Shown: positions 8,542 to 17,781, counted from the stretch's first letter. The stretch is DNA of 64,000 nucleotides from Peribacillus simplex NBRC 15720 = DSM 1321 (GCF_002243645.1 NZ_CP017704.1:3986001-4050000); one strand, 5' to 3'. The notes: generated by a model from the letters alone, not told the origin. Translations and numbers: made by a program.

Positions 8542-9388
8542 AACTTATAATTTTGCATTCTTTGATGAAGGGTCGAAACGGGAAATTAGAAGGGCAACAC
8601 TGAAGGCGATTGCCATTCCCGGTTATCAAGTCCCATTCGCTTCAAGGGAAATGCCGATTGGGCGTGGTTGGGGCACGGGCGGCCTGCAGTTGACATTGTC
8701 ATTGATCGGAAAAGATGACGTCCTTAAGGTGATCGACCAAGGCTCGGATGAATCCGTTAATGCCGTTAACATAAAAAAACTCGTATCTGATACCACTGGG
8801 GTAAGGACAACGGATAGCACAAATGAAGCCTCTTTAATCCAGTCTAGACACAGGGTGCCGGAAGTGCCGCTGCAACGAGACCAGATTTTAATTCTTCAAG
8901 TTCCGTTACCGGAACCTTTAAGGAATTTTGAGCCGAGCGAACATGAAACGAAAAAGCTGCATGCTGAGAGAGAGTATAGCGGAGCATGGCTTATGTTATT
9001 TGAACAAATTATGAAGTACGGAATAATGGCGACGGATGCAGACCATCCGGTGATGGTTCACGATAGGTATGTCATGGCACCAAGCCCAATACCAAGATTC
9101 GATAATGCCAAGCTGGACGGTAATGAAGCGCTCATTTTGTTAGGTGCAGGCAGGGAGAAAAAGGTATATGCAGTACCCCCATATACAAATGTATCATCTT
9201 TGGCATTTGATGATTATGAATTTGAAATCGAGTCCTTTACAAATCATGCTTGCATTCTCTGCGGGTCCAATGATGTGTTTTTGGATGAACTTGTTGATGA
9301 GGAATCAGGGGAAACGTATTTCCTATGCAATGATACAAGCAATTGCCTTGAAATGGTCAATCAAAAACAATCATTGGGAGTGAATTAA
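8534..9388 (+). CDS. phnJ: Carbon-phosphorus lyase PhnJ, radical SAM C-P bond-cleaving subunit
   Basis: This 284-residue PhnJ is the catalytic subunit, using a 4Fe-4S cluster and S-adenosylmethionine to release the alkane and a cyclic ribose phosphate. The diagnostic cysteines are all present: C240-X2-C243-X21-C265 as cluster ligands and C271 as the thiyl-radical cysteine. The glycine expected to carry the glycyl radical is at G30 in the PGYQVPF segment. The start at 8534 has AGGAGG nine bases upstream and overlaps phnI by 8 bp. All key residues are intact, so the lyase should be active. Confidence 0.97.
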   Translation: MNKTYNFAFFDEGSKREIRRATLKAIAIPGYQVPFASREMPIGRGWGTGGLQLTLSLIGKDDVLKVIDQGSDESVNAVNIKKLVSDTTGVRTTDSTNEASLIQSRHRVPEVPLQRDQILILQVPLPEPLRNFEPSEHETKKLHAEREYSGAWLMLFEQIMKYGIMATDADHPVMVHDRYVMAPSPIPRFDNAKLDGNEALILLGAGREKKVYAVPPYTNVSSLAFDDYEFEIESFTNHACILCGSNDVFLDELVDEESGETYFLCNDTSNCLEMVNQKQSLGVN

Positions 9389-10234
9389 ATGTCTGTGCTA
9401 GAGGTACCCGTATTATCGGTTAAACAAATGAACAAACAGTACGGTAACGGATGTTCAATTTGTAAACATATGAAATTAGGAAAAGTGGCGAAAAACTATT
9501 GTTACGAATGCGGAACGGTATATGCCTGTAGAGATGTGACGTTTGACTTGTATCACGGTGAAGTTCTCGGAATTGTAGGGGAAAGCGGCAGTGGCAAATC
9601 CACTTTAATGAAAAGTTTATATTTTGACGAAGAAGTAACCGATGGAGAACTGTATGTGGCTGGCTTTGAGGATGGAAAAAAGAACTTATTCATGGAGTCT
9701 GCCCAGAAAAAAAGATTCGTTCGAAACCACCTGATGGGGAAGGTTTATCAAAACCCGATTCTAGGGTTGAAAATGGATTTCTCCTCGATAGGCAATATTG
9801 CTGAGAAGTTAATTTCAGCTGGGAACAGACATGTTGGCAGCATGGAAACAAGAGGCGCCGAGCTCCTTGAGGCAGTCAATATTCCCATTCATCGAATGAA
9901 AGAAGAACCAAGGAATTTCTCAGGCGGAATGCAGCAAAGGGTACAGATAGCCAAAGCATTGTCCAACAATCCACCCATACTGCTTTTGGATGAGGTCACC
10001 ACGGGTTTGGATTTATCAGTTCAAGCAAGTGTATTGGATTTAATTAAAGGTCTCCAAAGAGATTTGAATATTAGCATTGTATTGGTATCCCATGATTTGG
10101 GCGTAATCCGAATGCTTGCGGACCGTACGCTCGTTATGCTGGAGGGTAAAGTAATCGAGCAAGGTTTGACAGATCAAATACTCGAAGATCCACAGCATCC
10201 TTATACCCAGCAATTAGTACACTCGCTGCTGTAA
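9389..10234 (+). CDS. phnK: C-P lyase ATP-binding cassette protein PhnK with Cys-rich insert
   Basis: This 281-residue ABC-type ATPase binds the C-P lyase core rather than a membrane permease. Walker A (GESGSGKS, 64-71), the signature (FSGGMQQR) and Walker B (ILLLDEVTTGLD) are present. Between the first beta strand and Walker A there is a cysteine-rich insert with C22-X2-C25, C38-X2-C41 and C47, absent from the E. coli protein. It could bind zinc or a cluster. I recall similar inserts in some other bacterial PhnK sequences. The start follows the phnJ stop directly with GGGAG upstream. Confidence 0.93.
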   Translation: MSVLEVPVLSVKQMNKQYGNGCSICKHMKLGKVAKNYCYECGTVYACRDVTFDLYHGEVLGIVGESGSGKSTLMKSLYFDEEVTDGELYVAGFEDGKKNLFMESAQKKRFVRNHLMGKVYQNPILGLKMDFSSIGNIAEKLISAGNRHVGSMETRGAELLEAVNIPIHRMKEEPRNFSGGMQQRVQIAKALSNNPPILLLDEVTTGLDLSVQASVLDLIKGLQRDLNISIVLVSHDLGVIRMLADRTLVMLEGKVIEQGLTDQILEDPQHPYTQQLVHSLL

Positions 10235-10250
10235 AAGAAACTAAAGGAAA

Positions 10251-11444
10251 ATGGGGGAAGAGACATTGTTGCTGATTAAAAATGGAAAAATAATAACGGA
10301 AGACTCGATCCTGATGGACCATGATCTCTTAATTAAGGATGATAGAATTTGCAGGATTGCACCTGTGGGAGAAATCGAAACGAGTCCTGAAATGGAAGTG
10401 CTGGACGCTTTGGGTGGATATGTTTCACCCGGTTTTATTGATCTTCATTCCGATTATATTGAACATATGACTGCGCCGCGCCCGACTTCTTTAATGAATT
10501 TTCATTTGAGCTTAAGAGAAACGGAAAAGGAACTGATTACGCACGGGATTACGACCATGTTTCACTCACTATCACTCTATAAATCCACTGAATACGCATA
10601 TAAGCCAATTCGGGAGCCTGAGAATGTAAGGAAGCTTATTGACTTAATTGATCAAACACATAAGATGAAGCACCTAGTACGTCATCGGTTTCATGCTCGT
10701 TATGAAATTGATAATTTGGAGGATATTGATAGTTTAAAAGAATATGTTTCGGAAAAGAAAGTGCATCTGGTCTCATTCATGGACCACACTCCAGGGCAAG
10801 GGCAGTATCGGCATCTAGAGATTTATCGAAACACTTTAAGGGGGTATAACAATTATAGTGATGAAGCCATTGATGTGATGATCCGGACTCATCAAGTGAA
10901 AGAAAAGCTGACGATTGAAAGAATGAAGGAAATTGCACTGCTAGCAAGAGAAAACAATATTGCTGTTGCTTCACATGATGATGATTCAATAGAAAAGCTT
11001 GAATTGGTTCACAGCTTTGGAACGAGTATAAGTGAATTTCCAATCACACTTGAGATTGCCCGTAAGGCCCATGATATGGGGATGTATACCATATCGGGTG
11101 CACCAAATGTTCTTTTGGGAGGTTCTCACAGCGGGAACTTAAGTGCCTCTGAAGCCATTCAGGATGGGAGCATAGACATATTATGCAGTGATTATTACCC
11201 TGCAGCCCTTCTGCATTCAATGTTTGAATTAGTCGAAAACCATGGAATGGATCTTGTCGATATGTTTAAGCTAGTTACGATTAATCCCGCAAAGGCAGTC
11301 AAGATGGAGGACGAAATAGGATCGATTCACGAAGGGAAAAAGGCTGACATACTTATTATTGAAAAAATTTCTGGTGATTTCCCTGTCATAACAACTGTGA
11401 TTGTAGATGGAAAATTGATTCAAAAAACGAATTACAGGATATAA
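10251..11444 (+). CDS. phnM: Alpha-D-ribose 1-methylphosphonate 5-triphosphate diphosphatase PhnM
   Basis: This amidohydrolase-superfamily enzyme of about 397 residues removes pyrophosphate from the ribosyl phosphonate triphosphate, giving the PhnJ substrate. Metal-site elements are visible: FIDLHSDYIEH, a lysine-region HLVSFMDH, SHDDDS and CSDYYPAALL. The ATG at 10251 is annotated, but a TTG at 10266 has the better ribosome site (GGGGGA seven bases upstream) and may be the real start. The order phnK-phnM-phnL differs from the KLM order of E. coli. Confidence 0.92.
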   Translation: MGEETLLLIKNGKIITEDSILMDHDLLIKDDRICRIAPVGEIETSPEMEVLDALGGYVSPGFIDLHSDYIEHMTAPRPTSLMNFHLSLRETEKELITHGITTMFHSLSLYKSTEYAYKPIREPENVRKLIDLIDQTHKMKHLVRHRFHARYEIDNLEDIDSLKEYVSEKKVHLVSFMDHTPGQGQYRHLEIYRNTLRGYNNYSDEAIDVMIRTHQVKEKLTIERMKEIALLARENNIAVASHDDDSIEKLELVHSFGTSISEFPITLEIARKAHDMGMYTISGAPNVLLGGSHSGNLSASEAIQDGSIDILCSDYYPAALLHSMFELVENHGMDLVDMFKLVTINPAKAVKMEDEIGSIHEGKKADILIIEKISGDFPVITTVIVDGKLIQKTNYRI

Positions 11445-11466
11445 ATTTTAGAGAGCGGGTGGCAAA

Positions 11467-12180
11467 GTGGAGAACATATTGGAGATCAATGATTTATCCA
11501 AGTCTTTTATTTTACATAATCAACGCAAGAATATCCATGCGGTAAGCAATATTACGATCCGAGTGAAAAAAGGCCAATTTATTGGCATTACAGGTAAGAG
11601 TGGCAGCGGAAAATCAACGATCCTAAAATCGATTTATGGTACCTATCGGGTTCAAAAAGGAGACATCTGGTACGAATCTTCCCTCTATGGTGCGATTAAT
11701 CTAGCAAAAGCTACAGAAAGGGAAATGATTTCCCTGCGTAAACATGAGATAGGCTATGTATCCCAATTTTTAAATGTCATGCCAAGAACTACAGCAAGGC
11801 AGCTCGTTACCGGAGCCATACTTGAAATGGGACAAAGCAGGGAAATGGCCAATATCGAAACAGAAAAAATCCTCGACCACTTTGAAATAGGAAAAGAGCT
11901 ATGGGACAGTTACCCTGCTACTTTTTCAGGAGGAGAGAAGCTAAGGTTAAATATAGCAAGAGCAATGGTGAAAAGGCCGCGGCTCCTCCTGCTGGATGAA
12001 CCGACAGCAAGTTTGGATCACGATTCTAAAGTGAAGGTGAAAACCCTGCTGGAACAGTTAATGAACGAAGGAACGACAATGCTGGGCATTTTTCATGACT
12101 TGGAGTTCATGAATCGGTTAGTAGATAAAGAATATAGCATGCAGAATGGATGTTTTACTCAAGCTATTCAAAAAATTTAA
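11467..12180 (+). CDS. phnL: C-P lyase ATP-binding protein PhnL
   Basis: This is a 237-residue ABC-type ATPase needed with PhnG/H/I for phosphonate ribosylation. Walker A is GKSGSGKS (43-50), the signature is FSGGEKLR, and Walker B is LLLLDEPTASLD. A distinctive SQFLNVMPRTTA segment fits PhnL rather than a transporter ATPase. The GTG start at 11467 has GCGGGTGG upstream. It is last of the lyase genes; a 127-bp gap before phnD could hold a second promoter, and a TACCGGTA palindrome lies in it near 12239-12246. Confidence 0.92.
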   Translation: MENILEINDLSKSFILHNQRKNIHAVSNITIRVKKGQFIGITGKSGSGKSTILKSIYGTYRVQKGDIWYESSLYGAINLAKATEREMISLRKHEIGYVSQFLNVMPRTTARQLVTGAILEMGQSREMANIETEKILDHFEIGKELWDSYPATFSGGEKLRLNIARAMVKRPRLLLLDEPTASLDHDSKVKVKTLLEQLMNEGTTMLGIFHDLEFMNRLVDKEYSMQNGCFTQAIQKI

Positions 12181-12307
12181 CGATTGATTCACATAAATTT
12201 TACTGAATATTCAGCCTCCTTAACGGCAGGTTAGTATTGTACCGGTATTGTTATATGGGAAGTGACTGAAATGAAAAAGATCTTTCAAATTGGAGGGGAG
12301 ATTTAAC

Positions 12308-13342
12308 GTGAAAAAATCGATGATGTCCATATTGATGTTAGTTATTTTGCTGGTGTTTACAGGTTGTTCTTCTAGTAGTTCAACAGGTGCAAATGAAGAT
12401 GATACATTAACCATAGCGTGGTTGCCAAATGAATCAGGGGAAGATTTAGGGGAAGCCCGCGATGAAATCGGGAAAATCTTAGAGGGTGCCACAGGAAAGA
12501 AAGTCGAACATAAGACAACTACGGATTATAACATTGCAATCGAGGCAATTGCTAATGGAAACGCAGATTTAGCATTCCTGGGAGCACAAGGATATATTGA
12601 AGCAAACAACAAAAACGATAGTGTTCAACCTCTAGTCGTTCCAAGCGGTGAATCAGGTACGTTGGATGATGCAGTCTATAATAGCTGGCTGGCTGTTCAA
12701 AATGCAGATGACTATAAAATTAACGGCGAATATAAGATAGACGGTATCCAAGGGAAAAAGTTCTCTTTCGTATCAAATAGCTCTACATCTGGCTTCAAAG
12801 TTCCTTCCACAGGAATCGTTGATTATTTTTCGCAGCAAGATAAGTTTAAGGAATTAATGGCCGAGGATTTATTGGAAGGCGGGAAAGATAAATTCTTCAG
12901 TGAAGTGCTTTATGGTGGTTCACATCAAGGATCCGCTGTAAATCTTTTAACCGGGAAAGCGGAAGTGGCAGCTTTTTGTGACACATGTGTCAATAATTAT
13001 GTGGAGCTGGCTGATGGGGAAGAGAATAAAGCAGGTGCCGTGTATAAGGTAAAGAAGGATGCAGCTGAACCCTTCAACACAGTTGTAGATAAGACATTCT
13101 CACTTATTTCAGTGACTCCAGTTTTGAATGCACCTTTCGTTGTTAACACTGAATTAGTCAGTGAGGACACACGTGAAAAAATTCTTGAAACGTTGATGTC
13201 TGATGAAATAGCAAATAACGAGAAAGTTTTTGTACCAGAAGACTCCAAGTTATCAGGTCTATTTAAACGGGTGAGCGGAAAAGAAAAATTGGTGGAAGTT
13301 GAGGATGACTGGTTCAATCCAATTCGGGAATTATCTAAATAA
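12308..13342 (+). CDS. phnD: Phosphonate ABC transporter substrate-binding lipoprotein PhnD
   Basis: This 344-residue extracytoplasmic binding protein has a lipoprotein signal (positively charged KK, hydrophobic core, FTGC lipobox) followed by a serine-rich linker. The PhnD fold is suggested by AWLPNESGEDLGEARDEI and by SNSSTSGFKVPS, which belongs to the phosphonate-binding region. It delivers phosphonates to PhnC-PhnE. The GTG at 12308 is chosen because GGAGGGGAG precedes it by seven bases; a TTG at 12290 overlaps that site. The exact ligand cannot be read. Confidence 0.93.
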   Translation: MKKSMMSILMLVILLVFTGCSSSSSTGANEDDTLTIAWLPNESGEDLGEARDEIGKILEGATGKKVEHKTTTDYNIAIEAIANGNADLAFLGAQGYIEANNKNDSVQPLVVPSGESGTLDDAVYNSWLAVQNADDYKINGEYKIDGIQGKKFSFVSNSSTSGFKVPSTGIVDYFSQQDKFKELMAEDLLEGGKDKFFSEVLYGGSHQGSAVNLLTGKAEVAAFCDTCVNNYVELADGEENKAGAVYKVKKDAAEPFNTVVDKTFSLISVTPVLNAPFVVNTELVSEDTREKILETLMSDEIANNEKVFVPEDSKLSGLFKRVSGKEKLVEVEDDWFNPIRELSK

Positions 13343-13369
13343 AGGCAGTAAAATGTAGGAGGATCATAC

Positions 13370-14158
13370 ATGAAAACATTATTGGAAGTGAAAAATGTCT
13401 CAAAACATTTTGGAAATGGTACAAAGGCGTTATCCAATATTGACTTCACTGTGAAAGAAGGAGAGTTCGTTTCTATAATAGGGCCATCTGGAGCAGGGAA
13501 ATCAACTCTTCTTCGATGCATCAATAGGATGGTCGATGCTTCTAGCGGAGAAGTCATTTTTGATAATGATCATGTATACAAGGTGAATAAAAGGGAGTTA
13601 AAGAAGGTACGTAGGAAAATAGGGATGGTTTTTCAGCATTACAATCTGGTAAATCGACTAAGTGTGATTGAAAATACCCTGCATGGTCGATTAGGCTATA
13701 AATCTACACTGGCTGGAATCCTTGGCCTTTATAGTGAAGAGGAGAAGCTTCAGGCTGCTAAAGTTCTCCAAATTCTCGGTCTGGAAGATCAAATCTATAA
13801 AAGGTCCGATCAGTTGAGTGGAGGCCAGAAACAGCGGGTGGGTATTGCGCGGGCGCTTATCCAAAATCCTAAATTGCTATTGTGCGATGAACCGATTGCC
13901 TCTCTTGACCCGAATTCTTCCAAAGTGATCATGGATCATTTAAGGAACATCTGCACTTCCATGGGAATCACAGTAGTGGTCAACCTGCATCAAGTCGATG
14001 TTGCCCTGAAATATTCGGATCGAATCATCGGTGTGAATAGTGGCAAGGTTGTTTTCAATGGCACAACTCAAAATATAACCTCAAATGATATCCATCAGAT
14101 TTATGGATCAGATGAAGGAAAGTTGATTTTTGATATGGGAGGTTCCCATGTCGGCTGA
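13370..14158 (+). CDS. phnC: Phosphonate ABC transporter ATP-binding protein PhnC
   Basis: This 262-residue transport ATPase has Walker A GPSGAGKS (38-45), signature LSGGQKQR and Walker B LLLCDEPIASLDP. The VFQHYNLVNRLSV Q-loop and the NLHQVDVALKYSDRI switch region match PhnC. A GTAGGAGG ribosome site precedes the start. It overlaps phnE1 by 11 bp, so the transporter subunits are probably made in balance. Confidence 0.93.
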   Translation: MKTLLEVKNVSKHFGNGTKALSNIDFTVKEGEFVSIIGPSGAGKSTLLRCINRMVDASSGEVIFDNDHVYKVNKRELKKVRRKIGMVFQHYNLVNRLSVIENTLHGRLGYKSTLAGILGLYSEEEKLQAAKVLQILGLEDQIYKRSDQLSGGQKQRVGIARALIQNPKLLLCDEPIASLDPNSSKVIMDHLRNICTSMGITVVVNLHQVDVALKYSDRIIGVNSGKVVFNGTTQNITSNDIHQIYGSDEGKLIFDMGGSHVG

Positions 14159-14933
14159 TGTTTTTGCAAAAAAGAGAAGAAATTCACTTGTATTGTTTTT
14201 GCTTATTGGGGCTGCGACGGCTGTTTCCATTATCATTACAGAATTCAGCATCGCAAAAGGGGTTACCTCCGTTCCTAAGGCCATACAATGGTCGTTATCG
14301 AATTTTTATCCAACAAAGGAATCACTTACCAAACTGCCAGACATTTTGATAAAGCTGAAAGAAACACTATTAATATCCATTGCTGCAACGACATTCGCGG
14401 GAATATTGGCCTTTGTATTTGCAATATTGGGCTCCAATACGACAAGAGCTAATGCATTTTTCGGAGGGTTTAGCCGTGGGATAGCAGTTTTATTTAGGAA
14501 TATTGATGTCTCAATATGGGCGTTGGTTCTGTTATTTTCATTTGGACAAAGTTCCTTGACCGGTTATTTTGCCTTGTTTTTCGGATCTTTCGGTTTTTTA
14601 ACAAGAGCTTTTATTGAAACGATCGATGAAGTGAGCTGCAGTTCCGTAGAAGCTTTGCAGACAACCGGCGCAAGTTATCTAACCGTCATTTCGCAGTCTG
14701 TTATTCCTTCAACAATTCCGCAAATGATCAGCTGGGTACTTTTCATGATTGAAACGAATATCAGGAATGCAACATTGGTCGGACTGCTTACAGGATCGGG
14801 AATTGGTTTTACGTTTAATCTGTATTATAAAAACTTGAGTTATGACATTGCCAGTCTTGTCGTCATCACGATCATCATTTCGATATTAAGTATTGAATTG
14901 ATCTCAAATTATGTGAGGAGGGTGATTTTATAA
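14148..14933 (+). CDS. phnE: Phosphonate ABC transporter permease PhnE (first copy)
   Basis: This 261-residue inner-membrane permease has about six hydrophobic segments and the EAL-type coupling loop near EALQTTGASYLTVI, the contact for PhnC. The start at 14148 has GGGAGG upstream; the longer frame from 14130 lies within phnC. Its stop TAA shares a base with the ATG of the second permease (TAATG), so the two permeases should form a heterodimer. Confidence 0.92.
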   Translation: MSADVFAKKRRNSLVLFLLIGAATAVSIIITEFSIAKGVTSVPKAIQWSLSNFYPTKESLTKLPDILIKLKETLLISIAATTFAGILAFVFAILGSNTTRANAFFGGFSRGIAVLFRNIDVSIWALVLLFSFGQSSLTGYFALFFGSFGFLTRAFIETIDEVSCSSVEALQTTGASYLTVISQSVIPSTIPQMISWVLFMIETNIRNATLVGLLTGSGIGFTFNLYYKNLSYDIASLVVITIIISILSIELISNYVRRVIL

Positions 14934-15805
14934 TGCAGGCAGAGGGTCCAATCAAACCATTTCCTTCTCCTACTGGCCAGGAGTTAGATAAAATGCTACT
15001 TGAACGACTATCCAAAAAGCCCTTCTCGAAATCTTCAATCGCGATTAGGTTGAGTGTGCTTGTACTTGCAGTTTTGACTATTTATGCATTTGCCAGTTTT
15101 GATTATAAGGATGTTAAACTGTGGGACGCGCTATTATTGACCGTCGACAATTTGAAGACCATGTTTTTTGAGCCGCATCTGAAGCACTTTACCTTTACTC
15201 AAGCGCTTTATCAGGTGTCGATTACATTAGGTTTAGCTTTCTTAACGACAATATTTGGTGCAATCATTGCGCTGATGTTGGGACTTTTAGCGGCTGGAAA
15301 TATCTCGTCCAAGCCATTATCGGTTATCATAAAGGGATCGGTTGCCCTGATTAGAGCCGTTCCTACCGTGTTATGGGTCCTCATTTTTGCAGTAGCAGCA
15401 GGGTTGGGCAGTGTAGCGGCAGTTATAGGGATGACGTTCCACTCCATAAGTTACCTTGTAAAGGCCTACTCGGAATCTTTCGAGGAAATTGATAAAGGTG
15501 CTATAGAAGCCCTGCAAGCAAGCGGTGCGAATTGGTGGCAGATCGTGTTCCAAGTCATCATTCCATCTTCGATCACTTATATCATTTCATGGACATTCAT
15601 GCGCTTTGAAATCAATTTTGCAGTGGCGGTAGCAATGGGCGCAGCGGCAGGCGCAGGAGGAATCGGCTTCGATATGTTCATGGCAAGTGGATTTTACTTT
15701 GACTTGAGTGAAATTGGAGCAATCACATATTTTATCCTGATAATTGCAATCTGTCTTGAAATCTTCGCAACACAAATCAAAAGGAAACTAAAAGAATCAT
15801 CTTGA
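14933..15805 (+). CDS. phnE2: Phosphonate ABC transporter permease PhnE (second copy)
   Basis: This 290-residue permease paralogous to the preceding one has about six membrane segments and the coupling motif EALQASGANWWQIV. It carries a longer N-terminal cytoplasmic tail (about 40 residues). The ATG overlaps the preceding stop by one base with GAGGAGGGTG upstream. It ends the phosphonate operon and is followed by an intrinsic terminator. Tandem phnE genes are common in Gram-positive phn operons. Confidence 0.92.
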   Translation: MQAEGPIKPFPSPTGQELDKMLLERLSKKPFSKSSIAIRLSVLVLAVLTIYAFASFDYKDVKLWDALLLTVDNLKTMFFEPHLKHFTFTQALYQVSITLGLAFLTTIFGAIIALMLGLLAAGNISSKPLSVIIKGSVALIRAVPTVLWVLIFAVAAGLGSVAAVIGMTFHSISYLVKAYSESFEEIDKGAIEALQASGANWWQIVFQVIIPSSITYIISWTFMRFEINFAVAVAMGAAAGAGGIGFDMFMASGFYFDLSEIGAITYFILIIAICLEIFATQIKRKLKESS

Positions 15806-15810
15806 TATCC

Positions 15811-15848
15811 AAAAAAAAGACCACAAAATGAAGTGGTCTCTTTATTTG
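15811..15848 (+). terminator. Intrinsic terminator closing the phosphonate operon
   Basis: The stem AGACCAC / GTGGTCT with an 8-base loop is followed by a T-rich tract and preceded by an A-run, so it may also serve the converging DinB-family gene. Confidence 0.8.
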
Positions 15849-15893
15849 TTTGAAAATCGATTTTAATGTTGTCTCCGGCTTGTCAGGAAAGGC

Positions 15894-16397
15894 TTATATA
15901 AGGGGGGACTTTATTTCTTGTATCTGTTTGATATGCCTTTGTTCATGTAAGGATAATAATTCAATCCATTGATCCAATGAGAGGTCCCCGAACAGGGGAT
16001 GCTTGGCTTTCTTTCTATTTAACAAGATATCTGAATCCATATCATAAAGAACCTGTAATAAACGATCCCTTGATTCTGCCAGAAAATCCATAAGTCCCGA
16101 TAATTGAAATGGGATTGAAGAGGGTGAAACGATGTCAGGGGATACGAATTTCTTTGTTCTATTAGTAACCAGGTAAATGTTTTTTTGAATGATATTATTA
16201 AAGTCCCTTTCCCGAATCCCATTTGCTATAGCTTCTGTAAAAACCTGTTCCGTAAGATATAAATGATGGCAAATTTGGGCGATGCTCCATACTTCAGGTG
16301 CTGGCCTATGGTGGAGCATTTTTTCATCCAACTCCGTAATTTCCTCTATTAACTGGTTTCTTGATTCGAATAGCAAATCATACTCGATATAATTCAT
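15894..16397 (-). CDS. DinB-family putative metal-dependent protein
   Basis: A 167-residue four-helix-bundle protein of the DinB/YfiT superfamily. Putative metal-ligand histidines are seen in AQICHHLYLTE and SLHEQRHIKQ near the C-terminus. The family includes thiol-dependent transferases (bacillithiol and similar) and damage-inducible proteins of unknown role; the substrate is not predictable. The ATG at 16397 has AAAGGGGAG upstream; the frame extends 44 codons further, but that extension looks non-coding. Confidence 0.8.
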   Translation of the reverse strand: MNYIEYDLLFESRNQLIEEITELDEKMLHHRPAPEVWSIAQICHHLYLTEQVFTEAIANGIRERDFNNIIQKNIYLVTNRTKKFVSPDIVSPSSIPFQLSGLMDFLAESRDRLLQVLYDMDSDILLNRKKAKHPLFGDLSLDQWIELLSLHEQRHIKQIQEIKSPLI

Positions 16398-16675
16398 GAG
16401 AACTCCCCTTTTGTGACACCCACATTTGAAAGCATCACGGAATTTTTGATATAGGAAAAAAAGGGATATCGACTGCATGACAAATGCAAAAAAAGATGTC
16501 GTACTTATTAATAAACACATTAATTTCAAAAGGATTATGATTTTTATTCATTGATGGAATATGAATGTCTAATGATTGCAGGGGTATGACACTATGCATT
16601 TAAGGAAGGTTTCCATTTGGGAAAGATCGTCAAAGTTATCTCGCATTGTATAAAAAAAGCATGTTTCATGTGTAA

Positions 16676-16861
16676 GACCTTGCTTCAAAGATTGGCTTTT
16701 ATGTTGTCTTGAAGAAGAAATGCAGAGCTGAAGTCAGGTCTGTACTTCCAGGGGACTACATTTTTTCTGGAGCTTTAATACCCTATCATGCCTATGCAAA
16801 AAAGTTAAGTTTATGCCTACGCGCTTCAATACAAGAATGCGACGTCCAGAGCTTCCTCTGA
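16676..16861 (+). pseudogene. Possible decayed gene remnant, unrecognised
   Basis: A 61-codon stop-free stretch with no start codon or ribosome site ends in TGA. Its translation has a natural-looking composition, for example LPGDYIFSGALIPYHAYAKK, but I do not recognise the family. It is bounded by stops and may be the core of a lost gene or simply chance. Confidence 0.25.
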
Positions 16862-16980
16862 TGAACTGGAAAATGTAAGCTGGCATCCAAAGGGAAAAAG
16901 AAACTAAAAGAAGCTGGACATTGGAATTGATTATATCTGAATTATAGCACAGTTAATATTTTCCTAGAAATGATTATATG

Positions 16981-17018
16981 AAAAAAGACGGAAGGTTTAC
17001 ACATCGTCTTTTTTGCAT
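16981..17018 (+). terminator. Hairpin with T-run, terminator-like
   Basis: The arms AAAAGACG and CGTCTTTT are about 12 bases apart and followed by TTGC; an A-run precedes it. No gene lies directly upstream on either strand. Confidence 0.5.
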
Positions 17019-17112
17019 TTAATATTTGATAGACTATCAAGAGAAAAGTTGCGAACCGAATGGGAAGCTTTTAAACTGAAGATAGACAAAATGAACTAGG
17101 ATGGTGAATGCA

Positions 17113-17781
17113 ATGGCTAAAACAATAGTAGATAAACTGAATTTACATAAATATGAACGTGTTGCAGTCTTGAATCTGCCAGCCGGGGCGGATTATTTAG
17201 CAGAGCTGCCGGATTACGATACAGAGCTTGATGAAAGTGCCTATGATCTTATATTTGCCTTTGTATTGGATATGGATTCTTTAAAAGGAATCGTGGATAA
17301 GGTGATCGAGAAAAATCATTTGAGTAAAAACGGCTATATCTATTTGGCATATCCCAAGAAGGGGAATAAAGAATATGCCACATATATTCATCGTGATGAT
17401 TTGATGCAAGGCCTTGGTGCGGATGAAGACGGTTATGTTGGGTCGAGTGACCTGAAGTTTGCACGTATGGTTGGATTGGATGATGTCTTTACGGTAGTCG
17501 GACTGAAAGAAGATTCGAAAAGTAGAAACCGTCCATCTACCAAAGCAAGCCAATCAGTAGATGATTATATCGAAATGATTTCTGAGATCGAGAAAGATTT
17601 GCAGGATTCTCCTGATTTGCTTGCGTTCTATCAATCACTTACCCCAGGGTATCGCAAGGATTGGGCACGTTACGTGTATAGTGCAAAACAAGAGGCGACC
17701 CAAGTGAAACGGCGCCAGGAAATGAAAATGATTTTAGGAGAAGGTTACAAGAGCAGGGATCTATATCGAAAAAATAAATGA
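17113..17781 (+). CDS. YdeI/OmpD-associated-family protein with N-terminal DUF3052-like region
   Basis: This 222-residue cytoplasmic protein has two parts. The C-terminal ~60 residues (FYQSLTPGYRKDWARYVYSA, then KRRQEMKMIL) match the YdeI/OmpD-associated C-terminal helical domain. The first ~130 residues form a small alpha/beta domain (AVLNLPAGADYLAEL, DLIFAFVLDMDSL) that I cannot name with certainty. Function is unknown; YdeI-type proteins are loosely linked to bacteriocin or peptide resistance. The ATG at 17113 is preferred over 17101 because GGATGGTG then lies upstream. Confidence 0.75.
   Translation: MAKTIVDKLNLHKYERVAVLNLPAGADYLAELPDYDTELDESAYDLIFAFVLDMDSLKGIVDKVIEKNHLSKNGYIYLAYPKKGNKEYATYIHRDDLMQGLGADEDGYVGSSDLKFARMVGLDDVFTVVGLKEDSKSRNRPSTKASQSVDDYIEMISEIEKDLQDSPDLLAFYQSLTPGYRKDWARYVYSAKQEATQVKRRQEMKMILGEGYKSRDLYRKNK

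Larger units (their letters stand above)
16398..17112. other. Gene-poor 0.7-kb intergenic region
   Basis: No intact gene is seen. A stop-free stretch at 16676-16861 looks protein-like and may be a decayed gene (listed separately). A hairpin AAAAGACG / CGTCTTTT followed by T lies near 16981-17016. Confidence 0.5.
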
